Of a stretch of 64,000 nt of DNA, positions 43,304-52,205 are shown piece by piece. The notes beneath the pieces are model-generated. The model made no database searches, had not been told where the DNA came from, and was given only the letters and a program-made list of their open reading frames with translations. A program made the translations under genes and the position numbers. Position 1 is the first letter of the stretch. Each line of letters opens with the position of its first letter. Source of the DNA: DASWYT01 sp965246875 (GTDB lineage: Bacteria > Pseudomonadota > Alphaproteobacteria > Micavibrionales > SZUA-601); NCBI GenBank assembly GCA_965246875.1, contig CBDFFU010000003.1, forward strand, positions 186,001 through 250,000. Reading direction: 5' to 3'.

Positions 43304-44374
43304 ATGGCGCAATTCACATCCGGTTTCGTGTTCGGCAATCAGGCCTGGGACATTCTTCAGGCTGCAAAAGAAAAGGGCGCGGCGTTGCCAGCCGTCAACG
43401 TGACGGGCACCAACACCATCAACGCCACCTTGGAAGCCGCGCGCGCCGTGAATTCGCCAGTCATCGTCCAGTTCTCCCATGGCGGTGCCACATTTTATGC
43501 CGGCAAAGGCCTGCCGAACGACGACCACCAGGCCGCCGTGCGCGGAGCCATCTCCGGTGCGTTGCATATTCATAACGTTGCCGAAGCTTATGGCGTTCCG
43601 GTGATTATCCATACTGACCACGCGGCAAAAAAGCTGCTGCCATGGATTGACGGCTTGCTGGCCGCCGGATCTGAGTACAAAAAAGCCACCGGCAAACCGC
43701 TCTTTTCCTCGCACATGCTGGATCTATCCGAAGAGCCGTTGGCCGAAAACCTGGAGATTTCCGCGCAGTATTTCAAAACGATCACCGCGTTAGACATGAT
43801 GATCGAGATCGAACTGGGCGTGACCGGCGGTGAAGAAGACGGTGTCGATAACAGCGATGTCGACAGCAGCCGTCTCTACACCCAGCCGGATGAAGTCATG
43901 GCCGCCTATAACGCCCTGCGCCCGATCGGTGAACATTTCACCGTTGCGGCCGCCTTTGGTAACGTGCATGGCGTTTACTCACCGGGCAACGTCAAACTGA
44001 CGCCAGTCATTTTGAACAACTCGCAAAAATTTGTGCAGGAACAAGCCGGTCTGAAAGATGCCAAGCCGATCTCCTTCGTTTTCCACGGCGGCTCTGGTTC
44101 ATCCCGTGCCGAAATCCGCGAAGCCCTGTCCTACGGTGCTGTCAAAATGAATCTCGACACCGATCTGCAATGGGCGTTCTGGGATGGCGTGCGCGGCTAT
44201 GAAGCCGGCAAGCGCGATTACCTCCAGGCCCAGATCGGCAACCCCGACGGCACCGACAAGCCAAACAAAAAATTCTATGACCCACGCGTCTGGCTCCGCG
44301 ACGGTGAAAAAGCCTTTATGAAACGCCTGATGTCGGCGTTTGAGGATTTGAATGCGGTGGGTTTGAACGGGTAA
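43304..44374 (+). CDS. fba: Fructose-bisphosphate aldolase, class II
   Basis: 356 aa from the ATG at 43304 (AAGGA site). The frame is open upstream to 43202 but that part is non-homologous. The class IIA pattern is clear: IIHTDHAAKK (catalytic Asp and zinc His at residues 105-106), IEIELGVTGGEEDGV, NVHGVYSPGN, FHGGSGS and KMNLDTDLQWA. It cleaves fructose-1,6-bisphosphate to DHAP and GAP using Zn. A small membrane gene follows 33 bp later. Confidence 0.97.
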   Translation: MAQFTSGFVFGNQAWDILQAAKEKGAALPAVNVTGTNTINATLEAARAVNSPVIVQFSHGGATFYAGKGLPNDDHQAAVRGAISGALHIHNVAEAYGVPVIIHTDHAAKKLLPWIDGLLAAGSEYKKATGKPLFSSHMLDLSEEPLAENLEISAQYFKTITALDMMIEIELGVTGGEEDGVDNSDVDSSRLYTQPDEVMAAYNALRPIGEHFTVAAAFGNVHGVYSPGNVKLTPVILNNSQKFVQEQAGLKDAKPISFVFHGGSGSSRAEIREALSYGAVKMNLDTDLQWAFWDGVRGYEAGKRDYLQAQIGNPDGTDKPNKKFYDPRVWLRDGEKAFMKRLMSAFEDLNAVGLNG

Positions 44375-44407
44375 GCTGGAAATAACAACATGAATTAAGG
44401 ATGCACC

Positions 44408-44626
44408 ATGCCTCAAACGACATTTAACGCCCGTCTTTATTTTAAGGATTTGGGCATCGTTTTGCTGATAACAATTGTTTGGTCGATGATTGTTGGCCTG
44501 TTGCTCAAAGCTGAAAGCATGCCGTCACAATTGGCTTCTGCAGGAGTGTTGGTGCCTGTCGTAATCGGGGGTTTGTATTTAAAGCGAAATTATAATCGCA
44601 AAAAATATGTTTTGAAAAAAGACTGA
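44408..44626 (+). CDS. Small two-helix membrane protein
   Basis: 72 aa with two helices (about residues 15-34 and 43-58) and a strongly basic C-terminal tail (KRNYNRKKYVLKK). AAGGA lies 7 nt before the ATG. It is probably co-transcribed with fba. Function unknown. Confidence 0.62.
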   Translation: MPQTTFNARLYFKDLGIVLLITIVWSMIVGLLLKAESMPSQLASAGVLVPVVIGGLYLKRNYNRKKYVLKKD

Positions 44627-44634
44627 TATTTTAA

Positions 44635-44826
44635 AGTATAAACCTTTTTTTGAATGTTGGTTCTGCCACGATTTTCGCTGAATACCATGTCATGCTGCCG
44701 GAAAACATACAGCTGCAAAGCATGGTTAATCTGGCGATCCGCAATTTGATCGCTAGCGGCCAGATCGATGAGGTTCTGGCGACATGTAAAGGTGATGACA
44801 TGCGGCCGGTTGTGATTTACAAATGA
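44635..44826 (+). pseudogene. C-terminal remnant of a family-3 solute-binding protein
   Basis: This frame has no start but encodes the last 60 or so residues of a family-3 binding protein: NVGSATIFAEYHVMLPEN, then MVNLAIRNLIASGQIDEVL, ending VVIYK. It aligns with the C-terminus of the proteins at 13752 and 17194 (IDIALRELVNNGTIAKLL in the latter). An in-frame stop occurs just upstream at 44632. The 5' part of the gene is missing. It marks the left edge of the accessory region. Confidence 0.65.
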
Positions 44827-44887
44827 TACGAGTCGAGGCAAAAACCGATCAAAAATTTACATTGAGGACTATTATCACGAAACCAAT

Positions 44888-44902
44888 GTGTTAATTTAAC
44901 AC
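44888..44902. promoter_or_regulatory. Perfect 15-bp palindrome, candidate operator
   Basis: GTGTTAA-T-TTAACAC, followed 2 bp later by ATTAATAT. It lies 122 bp upstream of the 239-aa gene at 45024, in an otherwise empty AT-rich stretch. The binding protein is unknown. Confidence 0.4.
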
Positions 44903-45023
44903 ATATTAATATGTTATAAAACAGCCAGTTATTTTAGTTCTCTTGGTCTTTCGACCCTCTTATCAAAGTCTTTGAAAACAAAGTCATTTTTTGCTATACT
45001 TGATGCGTCCACAGGAGGATATC

Positions 45024-45743
45024 ATGACCGGCTCAAATTCGAATTTTTTCAGAGATACTTGGAATTCTATCAGAGATGGTGCAGAAACCGTAGGACAAGA
45101 ATTGAAACACTTGGTTACCGGTTATGGGTTGATGACTACGCTCGCATCTGTGACGCCCAGCGCCGCAGTATTGACTACTGGTGGAGCAGGAATTTCACTC
45201 GCAGCAATAGTATTTGGATGCAGCGGTAGCGGTGCAACACCCGGAACTGACAATCCAACTCCTGTCATGAAGACTAAAACTGTGCATGGCAATGAGATTT
45301 ATACGGCGGATGATTCTTTTTCGCTGGAATTAAATGCCACTCCAGGTGGTGGATATAATTACAGAGCGAGTTTCCAGGATGGTGCATATACTACTGGGCT
45401 ACCTAGTGCAACAGAGAAACAATATTACGTTTGGGTCAATAAAAAAGCTGTTCAAAATGGTACAAAGTTAATGGCACCTGATGGGGAGTATGTTGCGTTA
45501 GTTACTGGCAAAAACGGTGATCCTGTAGTGACTAGAATCAAAGTTGAAAAAGATCCTGAAACTGGTGTATCAACAGCGTTAACAATGTATTCTGATACTA
45601 TGTTCGTTTATCCACCAAATGGAGCAAACACTAAAAAGCTCCCTGCATCACTTAATTATAAAGATATAATAACTCAACAAACACTCGTTGGCCAAGGTGC
45701 CACAAGTGGTTTTCCAACAACAGGTCAGTTTAAAGCCAACTGA
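45024..45743 (+). CDS. Protein of unknown function with a hydrophobic N-terminal segment
   Basis: 239 aa from the ATG at 45024 with a strong GGAGG site. Residues about 30-67 contain hydrophobic, Gly/Ala/Ser-rich stretches (LMTTLASVTPSAAVLTTGGAGISLAAIVFGCSGSG) that may span a membrane or form an unusual export signal. The rest is polar and beta-rich. No family recognised. AT-rich. It converges on the mosaic Cys-rich lipoprotein gene, with a terminator hairpin between them. Confidence 0.6.
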   Translation: MTGSNSNFFRDTWNSIRDGAETVGQELKHLVTGYGLMTTLASVTPSAAVLTTGGAGISLAAIVFGCSGSGATPGTDNPTPVMKTKTVHGNEIYTADDSFSLELNATPGGGYNYRASFQDGAYTTGLPSATEKQYYVWVNKKAVQNGTKLMAPDGEYVALVTGKNGDPVVTRIKVEKDPETGVSTALTMYSDTMFVYPPNGANTKKLPASLNYKDIITQQTLVGQGATSGFPTTGQFKAN

Positions 45744-45775
45744 AAAACTTTGTTGCTGAGTAGAAATATTATATA

Positions 45776-45808
45776 GGCTGCTTGGATTATAACCCAAGCA
45801 GCCTTTTA
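45776..45808 (+). terminator. Intrinsic terminator
   Basis: A 10-bp perfect stem (GGCTGCTTGG with CCAAGCAGCC) and a TTTTATT tract, 33 bp after the stop of the 239-aa gene. Confidence 0.9.
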
Positions 45809-48304
45809 TTTAATGTTATCGCACGGACTAATTTGTTTAACTGGCTTGTTAATCCACTTTTTAATCTCATTTGAAAATTTTCCAGTAGGATTTAAAACAT
45901 CTGCAGCCAGATCATATCTAATTGCATTGCCCGGAAAAGCCGAAAGTTGCGTACTGAAAATAGTGATTTGATGGCCTTTGGCGGTATATGCATCTATGGC
46001 GTCTGATAGCAAATTAAGAACATCTGAATATTGTTTTCCTTGTAACTGCTGACACTGATAGAATCCTGACCTATTGGAATTAGTAATAGCAGTCTTGCTA
46101 TTATCATACATGCTGACGATAACCAGATGATCAATCGTTTCGCCAGCGATCTGACAAACAGTATCTGGATTATTCAACAATGGAATGTCGTTTGATTGAT
46201 AAACCGGAACAATTTTCGCTTCATCGGGAAGTGTAAGCAAAACTGTGCTCAAGTAATGTCTAAGCAGGCTTTCAAAAAGGCTGTCCGTCAACTTGATTTG
46301 TGGATTATTCTGATCAGGTTCACATGTTCCGTTACAAGTTGACTGCAGTAAATCTAGCAATGGATTGCAACTACCCGTACCTCCTTTGCAAATCAAATTA
46401 TCTAACCTAATTTCCTTTGTCGGAATATCATCTAAACTCCGTGTCCCGACCCGTCTTTGCCGGCTACCAGAATCCACCCAAATATCCATCGTATTGGCCT
46501 CGGGCTTTCCACACGGCGCGCCCGCATCATTACACGCCACCACGGTTGAGCGGATGGAGGTGCTGTCACGGGATTGCATGGCGTTGGCGAGTGTGAGGGA
46601 CCACTGGGTGTCGTTAGTGCGCAAGGCATCGAGGGTGGCCTTGCCGAGGTTGGGGATGATGTAGCCCTGGCTTGCCGCCATGTCCTTGATCTCCTGCCGG
46701 CTGTCATTGCTCGACACTTCACTGGGGCTCAGGCCCGGGCTGAGCATACCCGGCTGGGCCGCCGTCCAGTCCAGGGCCACCGGCTTCAGCATCTCCAGGT
46801 GCCGCGTGATCGGCACTGTCCCTCTCGGATTCCCCACCGGGCATGCAGCAACAGTATCCACCGTCGTCTGGCACAAGGCCCCCGCATAGGTGATGTGATA
46901 AATCGTCTGCTGGAGCGCAACATGCGTCTCCGTGCCATCGACCGTCTTGAACAAGTCGCACCGCTTCACCAGGTAACGCGCCATCAAGTCGCCGCTCCAC
47001 CCATGGCCGCAGTTCTGCTGGGTGGCGGTGCCCACCAGGTTGAGATTGCCGTCTGTCGCCAAGGGCATCTTCGGGTTCGTCACATAGAGTGGTGGCATGG
47101 CAATCGCAGCACAGCGGTAGGACACCACCGGATCGGTGATCTTCTTCGGACAGTTCGGCCCCGTGCACGGCGGATCGATCTTGGTGCAGTTCGGCCCCAC
47201 ACAACTGTATTTGCAGGTGCCCTGCGCGTCGCAGCTCTCCTTGCAGTCCGGCCCCGCACAGCCGCCCACAAACGGCTTGACCACGCACTTGCCCGACCCG
47301 TCTGTCTGGCACTTATACGCGTAATACCCCGTCGTCCCCGTCTCCAGCGTCTTCTTGAAGCTCTCGGTGTTCATCTGCAAGGTCGCATCGGCCACCGCCT
47401 TGAGATCCTTGGCCGGGTCATGACAGAAGTTCTGCACCTCGACAGCGGTTGCCGCTGGCAACGGCGTCTTCGGGTCGGGGTTGCAGCTCCATTCCCGGTC
47501 CGGGCGCTGCACGTCATTCTTGGCCTTGCCATGCCCAAGCAAGATCACCGTCTCCTCCCGCTTGCCCTGGTCGCTCAACATCTTGAGCGTGCAGGTCTGC
47601 AAGCGTGGCACCACACCGGTCATGCCGCTGGGGCATGGCACCGACAACGGACGTTCGATCGCCGCGTCCATAAATTGTTTGGGCAGCGGCAAGTGTTCGT
47701 TCTCACTGCGAAAGCCCGTCACAAAGATCGGCGACCCGATGGCGATGTCCCCGCCGATCGCCCCCGAACACCCCAGGCCGTTGACCGGGTCGGTGATCGC
47801 CAGCGGATAGAGATAACCGGTCGGCGTGCGCAAGCCCACACTCTCGGCCCCATACCGTTCAGCCAGAGCGGCAGCCATGGCCTCACCGGTCAGGCGGAGA
47901 TCGGGCACCCCATCCGGTGTCCGGGTAAAATACGCCACTGCACCAAACACGCGCGGGTCACCGGGCCCCAGATCGGCGGTGCGGTTATGCCCGCACCGCT
48001 TGACCATCAACCCGCGCGGCGTCACCGGCTCCGGGTCTGGCACAGGTTTGCCGAACGTGCTCATGATCCCTTTGCTCAGCGGGGCCGTCTGTGTCATGTC
48101 CAGGCTTTTGAGATACGCCAGATAGTTGGTCGCCGCCGTCCCCAAACTCGCCCCCGCATTCGCCACCGCAGCCCGCTGGTTGATCCCGTTATAACGAACC
48201 GCCACATCCTCCTCACCAGGCAAACACCCAAGGAGTAACAACGTTACTGAGATCGCTAAAGCGACAGTTCTACAATGAGGGCGGGGAAATCGAAAAACAT
48301 TCAT
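45806..48304 (-). CDS. Large Cys-rich lipoprotein with a mosaic C-terminus
   Basis: 832 aa from the ATG at 48304; an earlier TTG would add 15 residues. The lipoprotein signal ends at LLLLGC (Cys27 in this numbering). The middle has repeated CxGPxC units (CAGPDC, CVGPNC, CTGPNC). The last 210 codons (45806 to about 46435) are AT-rich and the rest is very GC-rich, with a sharp boundary. The C-terminal part has IDHLVIVSMYDNS and ITIFSTQLSAF segments like a Rossmann-type alpha/beta domain. It is probably exposed on the cell surface. No known family was recognised. Confidence 0.7.
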   Translation of the reverse strand: MNVFRFPRPHCRTVALAISVTLLLLGCLPGEEDVAVRYNGINQRAAVANAGASLGTAATNYLAYLKSLDMTQTAPLSKGIMSTFGKPVPDPEPVTPRGLMVKRCGHNRTADLGPGDPRVFGAVAYFTRTPDGVPDLRLTGEAMAAALAERYGAESVGLRTPTGYLYPLAITDPVNGLGCSGAIGGDIAIGSPIFVTGFRSENEHLPLPKQFMDAAIERPLSVPCPSGMTGVVPRLQTCTLKMLSDQGKREETVILLGHGKAKNDVQRPDREWSCNPDPKTPLPAATAVEVQNFCHDPAKDLKAVADATLQMNTESFKKTLETGTTGYYAYKCQTDGSGKCVVKPFVGGCAGPDCKESCDAQGTCKYSCVGPNCTKIDPPCTGPNCPKKITDPVVSYRCAAIAMPPLYVTNPKMPLATDGNLNLVGTATQQNCGHGWSGDLMARYLVKRCDLFKTVDGTETHVALQQTIYHITYAGALCQTTVDTVAACPVGNPRGTVPITRHLEMLKPVALDWTAAQPGMLSPGLSPSEVSSNDSRQEIKDMAASQGYIIPNLGKATLDALRTNDTQWSLTLANAMQSRDSTSIRSTVVACNDAGAPCGKPEANTMDIWVDSGSRQRRVGTRSLDDIPTKEIRLDNLICKGGTGSCNPLLDLLQSTCNGTCEPDQNNPQIKLTDSLFESLLRHYLSTVLLTLPDEAKIVPVYQSNDIPLLNNPDTVCQIAGETIDHLVIVSMYDNSKTAITNSNRSGFYQCQQLQGKQYSDVLNLLSDAIDAYTAKGHQITIFSTQLSAFPGNAIRYDLAADVLNPTGKFSNEIKKWINKPVKQISPCDNIK

Positions 48305-48529
48305 ACCTCTTCTATTGTTCAAAAAAACAATAAATATCTGATTAATCAACAGTAATAAGACAGAACAATACAGTTATGTGATTTATAGTATGGCAAATTA
48401 CAGGGCTGTATTGACAGCATTAAAAATCAATGGCGGCTACCCCGTGCCTGTTTTCCTGGCCACCGGACTGCGCAGCGAATAACAGGACACAGCAAAAAAA
48501 TGCGATGAGATCGGGAAAAAGGGACATGG

Positions 48530-48834
48530 TCTAATCGATCCAACCCCGACTGTGACGGCGAAGATTACGTGTATAGATAAAGCACCGAAGAAGACGTCAC
48601 CCGCATATTTTACAGTCTTTATGGTCCGTATACGATGAGTTTGCCGACACAACATTGGAAATCGTTCCACTCGCCGCAACAACCGGTGTAAGGACGCGAC
48701 ATGTTGAAGAGCTGGCTGAAATTCTAGCCGCCGATGGATTTTATTACGCAGATGCCAAACCATCCAATCAAGGAACGTTTAAAAGACGACAAGTGGTTCT
48801 CGACCCCGGCGCGGTCATTCAGATGTGCCTTTAA
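48530..48834 (+). pseudogene. Decayed kinase-like gene fragment
   Basis: The best frame, 48601-48834, reads through YDEFADTTLEIVPLAAT and then FYYADAKPSNQG and VVLDPGAV. These resemble the catalytic-loop D-x-K-P-x-N and metal-binding D-x-G pair of protein-kinase-like folds. Upstream, coding resemblance (EEDVTRIFYSLYGPY) is in another frame and passes a stop, so at least one frameshift and one stop are present. No start is visible. It shares the roughly 560-bp gene-free stretch 48305-48908, in which I see nothing else. Confidence 0.45.
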
Positions 48835-48908
48835 AATAAAAATCTTCAACAAATATGGCTATAAATAATCTGGTTGATAAAATAGATTAAAGGCCAATAT
48901 CAGGTAAC

Positions 48909-49631
48909 ATGATTGTTCATCCCACCGCGACAGGCTGGAGCATTATTCACCAGCAGGCACATGGCCTTCTAGCGTTTCAGCTAGCGTTGCACTGGAACCA
49001 CGATAAACGCCCGGCCAACTGGCCCGAAACGCTGGCCGCTCTGTTGGAGCATGATGACGGGCAAGATCCCTTTACCAAACACAATCATATATCAAAAGCC
49101 GGCGCGCCACTGCAATTTGTACCCTATTCTATCACTCAGTGTCATCGCATGATTGACATTGCCTTGTATAAGAGTCGCTGGAATGCCCTTATGGTTTCAC
49201 GTCATGCGACGTTTCTGTATAAATCGAGACGAGGAGAAAATAAAGACCTTGACAGTTTTCTGGATAAACAGAAAGAAAATCAAAAGAAATGGCTCAAAGA
49301 AGGTAGTTTTCGCTTGAAAGATGTCGACTACGCTTATGCTTTTCTACAATGGTGTGATGCACTCTCGCTTGTACTCTGCCGTGAAGAGATTCCACCAGAG
49401 GAACGTCAGCTTGAGGTCAGCAAAGGTCCGGACGGAATTCATTACTTCATCCACCAACGCCGCAATGACGAGTCTTTAACTATTGACCCTTGGCCGTTTG
49501 CAACGACCCACTTCGATGTTTACACCGAGACCTACAATTTACAGAAATTGAAGTTCAAAGATGATCACGAACTCAAGAAACTAATTTCTACTACGGCACC
49601 TACCCAAAAAAAATGGGTTTTTAAGAAATAA
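48909..49631 (+). CDS. DUF3891-family protein
   Basis: 240 aa. It follows the DUF3891 pattern: MIVHPTATGWSIIHQQAHGLLAFQLALHW at the start, then LLEHDDGQDPF and a later FLQWCDALSLVLCREEIPPEER. The His/Asp residues in the HQQAH and EHDDG motifs suggest an HD-like metal fold, but activity is unreported to my knowledge. It lies between a pseudogene and an orphan restriction-modification gene. Confidence 0.78.
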   Translation: MIVHPTATGWSIIHQQAHGLLAFQLALHWNHDKRPANWPETLAALLEHDDGQDPFTKHNHISKAGAPLQFVPYSITQCHRMIDIALYKSRWNALMVSRHATFLYKSRRGENKDLDSFLDKQKENQKKWLKEGSFRLKDVDYAYAFLQWCDALSLVLCREEIPPEERQLEVSKGPDGIHYFIHQRRNDESLTIDPWPFATTHFDVYTETYNLQKLKFKDDHELKKLISTTAPTQKKWVFKK

Positions 49632-49793
49632 GCAACCCACCCTTCAAAGCAAAAAATTAATAAACCAGGTTTCTGCATTAAGAAATTATGCGCTTCCTCG
49701 CAAGCGGGATAGAAGAGATCACAACTGGTCATCATTCCGTTGCAATAAAAATATATTTGAGCCACAATATTATGATTTATGTATCCGTCGTCG

Positions 49794-52205
49794 TCATTGT
49801 TTCAAAAATTCATACTCGTAAACTTTCAGAGCTATTTTATCGGCAAGCATGCGTAGTGTTTGTCGCAAGTTGCTCATTAACTGCGTATATTTTTCGTCTG
49901 TGCTTTTTGCGTTCATTCGTCCCATATCGTTGCGACCTTGAAAGTATGATTTGATATCATACAAAGCTGCATTTGCGTTAATTAATTTTTGTGAATGATA
50001 ATATTTCCAAAGTTCACGGCCTGCATTAAATACGTTTGTTGCTTCACGTGAAAATTGTAACGCTTTGCCGTTATTTATTTCATTACCAAACAAGTTGCCA
50101 AAATTTTCAGTCTTCAATTTACCTTTTATGAAGTCGGTCATAAAGTTACTTTCAAACTTTTCTTTGGCGTTTATTTCACTTTCGATAAAAGGTATCCAAT
50201 GATTGACTCCAAATTTCGTTTGGATGTTGTTATTGAATATCGTAAAAGCCAAACAGTCATTTTGAAATTCTTTGTCTAATTTCCAATTATCGTTTGGACA
50301 TAAAAATTGATCACGGTCGTTTAGCCAGTTGGCTTCAATTGCCTTACGAACAGAGAAGTACATTGAAACAGGAATCAAGTTGTCCTTGTTAATCCAAATG
50401 CCACGGGGATTAGGTAGTTGTTCTTTTGTGTTTAAAACGTAAACGATATTGTTGTGTTGAAAATCGTTGCCATTTATGCCGTCCATAAAGCCAATGTTAT
50501 CTTCTCTGGTGGCTTTATAAATTGAAATGAATTTGTTGATGTATTGGCTTTTATTTAGTGCGTAAATGCCCTTTATTCCAAGGAAATTGGCGTTTTTATC
50601 GTAAATGTCTGCAATTACACTTGTAAACAATTCTTTGTTGTTTGTATTCCAAATTTTAAAGCCAATTGGAAACTGCCCTTTCACGTTATCAAATGTATCT
50701 GCTGGTGCTAAAAAGATTTTCTCAAGTTTCGCTTTAAAATGTTCTTTGAGGCTGAGAAAAGCGGAACCTTGCAGAATTTTCAAAGTTGAAAATTCTGCAA
50801 GAATTACACCATTAAATTCTGAGTAAATTCTGATTAGGAATTGAGCAAATAATTCTCTTCCGGCTGTTCCTAATTTTGAACCGTATTTAGCATGTATCTT
50901 GGTTTGGTTTACTCCAACCTTTCCTTTTTCTGCTTTACTCGATACTTCGGCATAAGGTGGATTAATGTAAATAATTAGCTTTTTACGCTTCTCATGGTCA
51001 TTCAGTATTTCTTGCAAACCTTGTGGAAGTTTTGAAAAATCATCATTCAAAAAATCAAATTGAAAAACGTGTCTCTCCAAAAGATTAGCACCGTAATTGA
51101 TACGGTCGTGCATCACTTTAACGTCTGCTTGGTCTAAGGTGCTCGCCCAAATATTATATTTGTTGCTTAAACCTGCAAGTAGATTGCCGGTGCCTGCGGC
51201 ACAGTCCCAAATGTAGTATTCATCTTGCCAGTTCTCGCCTAAATAATCGGTTAAGTATTTTTGAGAAAGTTCAACCCATTGTCTTGGCGTAAAAAAAGCT
51301 CCTTTTCGTTCTCTGATGTCTTGCGGAACAAGCAAGTCCCTACGTTCAATGATGTAGTTTTGAAACTCCTTAATTGGCGGTCTCTTATATCGTTTCCAAA
51401 ACTGCTGATAGGCTTCTTTATTGCGAATACTGATTGTTGCATCAAACATTTGTCTGATGTTCTCTTTCGCTATTTTGTAACCTTGATTTTGAAAAATTAC
51501 AAACAGATTATCTCTTATTGATGCGTCATCTTCTATCCCGCTTGTGTCTCGGTCATCAACAAACAAGTCAGCTAAATAAAAATCGCTGTCTAAAATATTT
51601 GCTTTTTTAAGGTCGTCCCAACCCACGTCAATAATGGGTTTTACAATTTCAAGCCAACGCAAATAAATCGGTATGAAATTGTTCTTATCAATTTTAATTT
51701 TGCCGGTCTCTGTTGCTTTGGCAATGTTATTGGTAATAAAATGTTTTAGCTCTTTTTCATCCTGTATGTAGTCATATACATAACTGTTTTTGCTCAGATT
51801 GGCTTCAATTCTTTCTTTAATGAGTTTGAATTCTTTTGTGTCGTGATTACTTGGCGTTACGTTCCAATTAAAGTCATTAAGATAGAAAATATCCTGTATG
51901 CTAATATAGGGAACGAAAGCAATTTTTTTAAAATCAAATGCTCCCAAAAAGGCTGGGGACAAAGTTTTATCAAAAGTTCGTGCTTTACCGATTGTCAAAA
52001 TAAGTTGCACAAACATTGTCGAAATGTCAAAGTCGCCTGTTTTGGCTTCTGCCCAAAGCAAAGGTGTCCTTCCAAAAAGGTTGTCTTGCTTTGGAAAAAC
52101 GGTGAAGTCAATATTGCCGATTATTTCTGTCGTATCGAATGATCTGAACCAGTCCACACCAACCTTGTTTTTCAGTTCCTCTTCTCTGATGTTTTTATAT
52201 TTCAT
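49794..52205 (-). CDS. Single-chain restriction-modification enzyme (type IIG/IIL-like)
   Basis: 803 aa. Residues 1-80 fit a PD-(D/E)xK nuclease: D33, then E53-A-K55 in WAEAKTG. The adenine-methyltransferase core follows: KGAFFTP (301-307), SAM motif I DCAAGTGN (334-341), and catalytic motif IV NPPY (415-418). The C-terminal 300 residues would hold the target-recognition domain. One chain thus carries cutting, methylation and recognition, as in MmeI-type enzymes. The DNA is very AT-rich with distinct codon use, suggesting recent acquisition from an AT-rich donor. No separate S or R gene adjoins it. Confidence 0.85.
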   Translation of the reverse strand: MKYKNIREEELKNKVGVDWFRSFDTTEIIGNIDFTVFPKQDNLFGRTPLLWAEAKTGDFDISTMFVQLILTIGKARTFDKTLSPAFLGAFDFKKIAFVPYISIQDIFYLNDFNWNVTPSNHDTKEFKLIKERIEANLSKNSYVYDYIQDEKELKHFITNNIAKATETGKIKIDKNNFIPIYLRWLEIVKPIIDVGWDDLKKANILDSDFYLADLFVDDRDTSGIEDDASIRDNLFVIFQNQGYKIAKENIRQMFDATISIRNKEAYQQFWKRYKRPPIKEFQNYIIERRDLLVPQDIRERKGAFFTPRQWVELSQKYLTDYLGENWQDEYYIWDCAAGTGNLLAGLSNKYNIWASTLDQADVKVMHDRINYGANLLERHVFQFDFLNDDFSKLPQGLQEILNDHEKRKKLIIYINPPYAEVSSKAEKGKVGVNQTKIHAKYGSKLGTAGRELFAQFLIRIYSEFNGVILAEFSTLKILQGSAFLSLKEHFKAKLEKIFLAPADTFDNVKGQFPIGFKIWNTNNKELFTSVIADIYDKNANFLGIKGIYALNKSQYINKFISIYKATREDNIGFMDGINGNDFQHNNIVYVLNTKEQLPNPRGIWINKDNLIPVSMYFSVRKAIEANWLNDRDQFLCPNDNWKLDKEFQNDCLAFTIFNNNIQTKFGVNHWIPFIESEINAKEKFESNFMTDFIKGKLKTENFGNLFGNEINNGKALQFSREATNVFNAGRELWKYYHSQKLINANAALYDIKSYFQGRNDMGRMNAKSTDEKYTQLMSNLRQTLRMLADKIALKVYEYEFLKQ

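Noticed and set aside
44590..44841. 83-codon minus-strand frame
   Set aside because: It is antisense to the solute-binding-protein remnant and the end of the small membrane gene, and it resembles no protein.
46574..48238. 554-codon open frame on the + strand, antisense to the Cys-rich lipoprotein gene
   Set aside because: It lies wholly within the GC-rich part of the lipoprotein gene, is rich in Arg/His/Pro, and has no ribosome-binding site. It is a compositional shadow.
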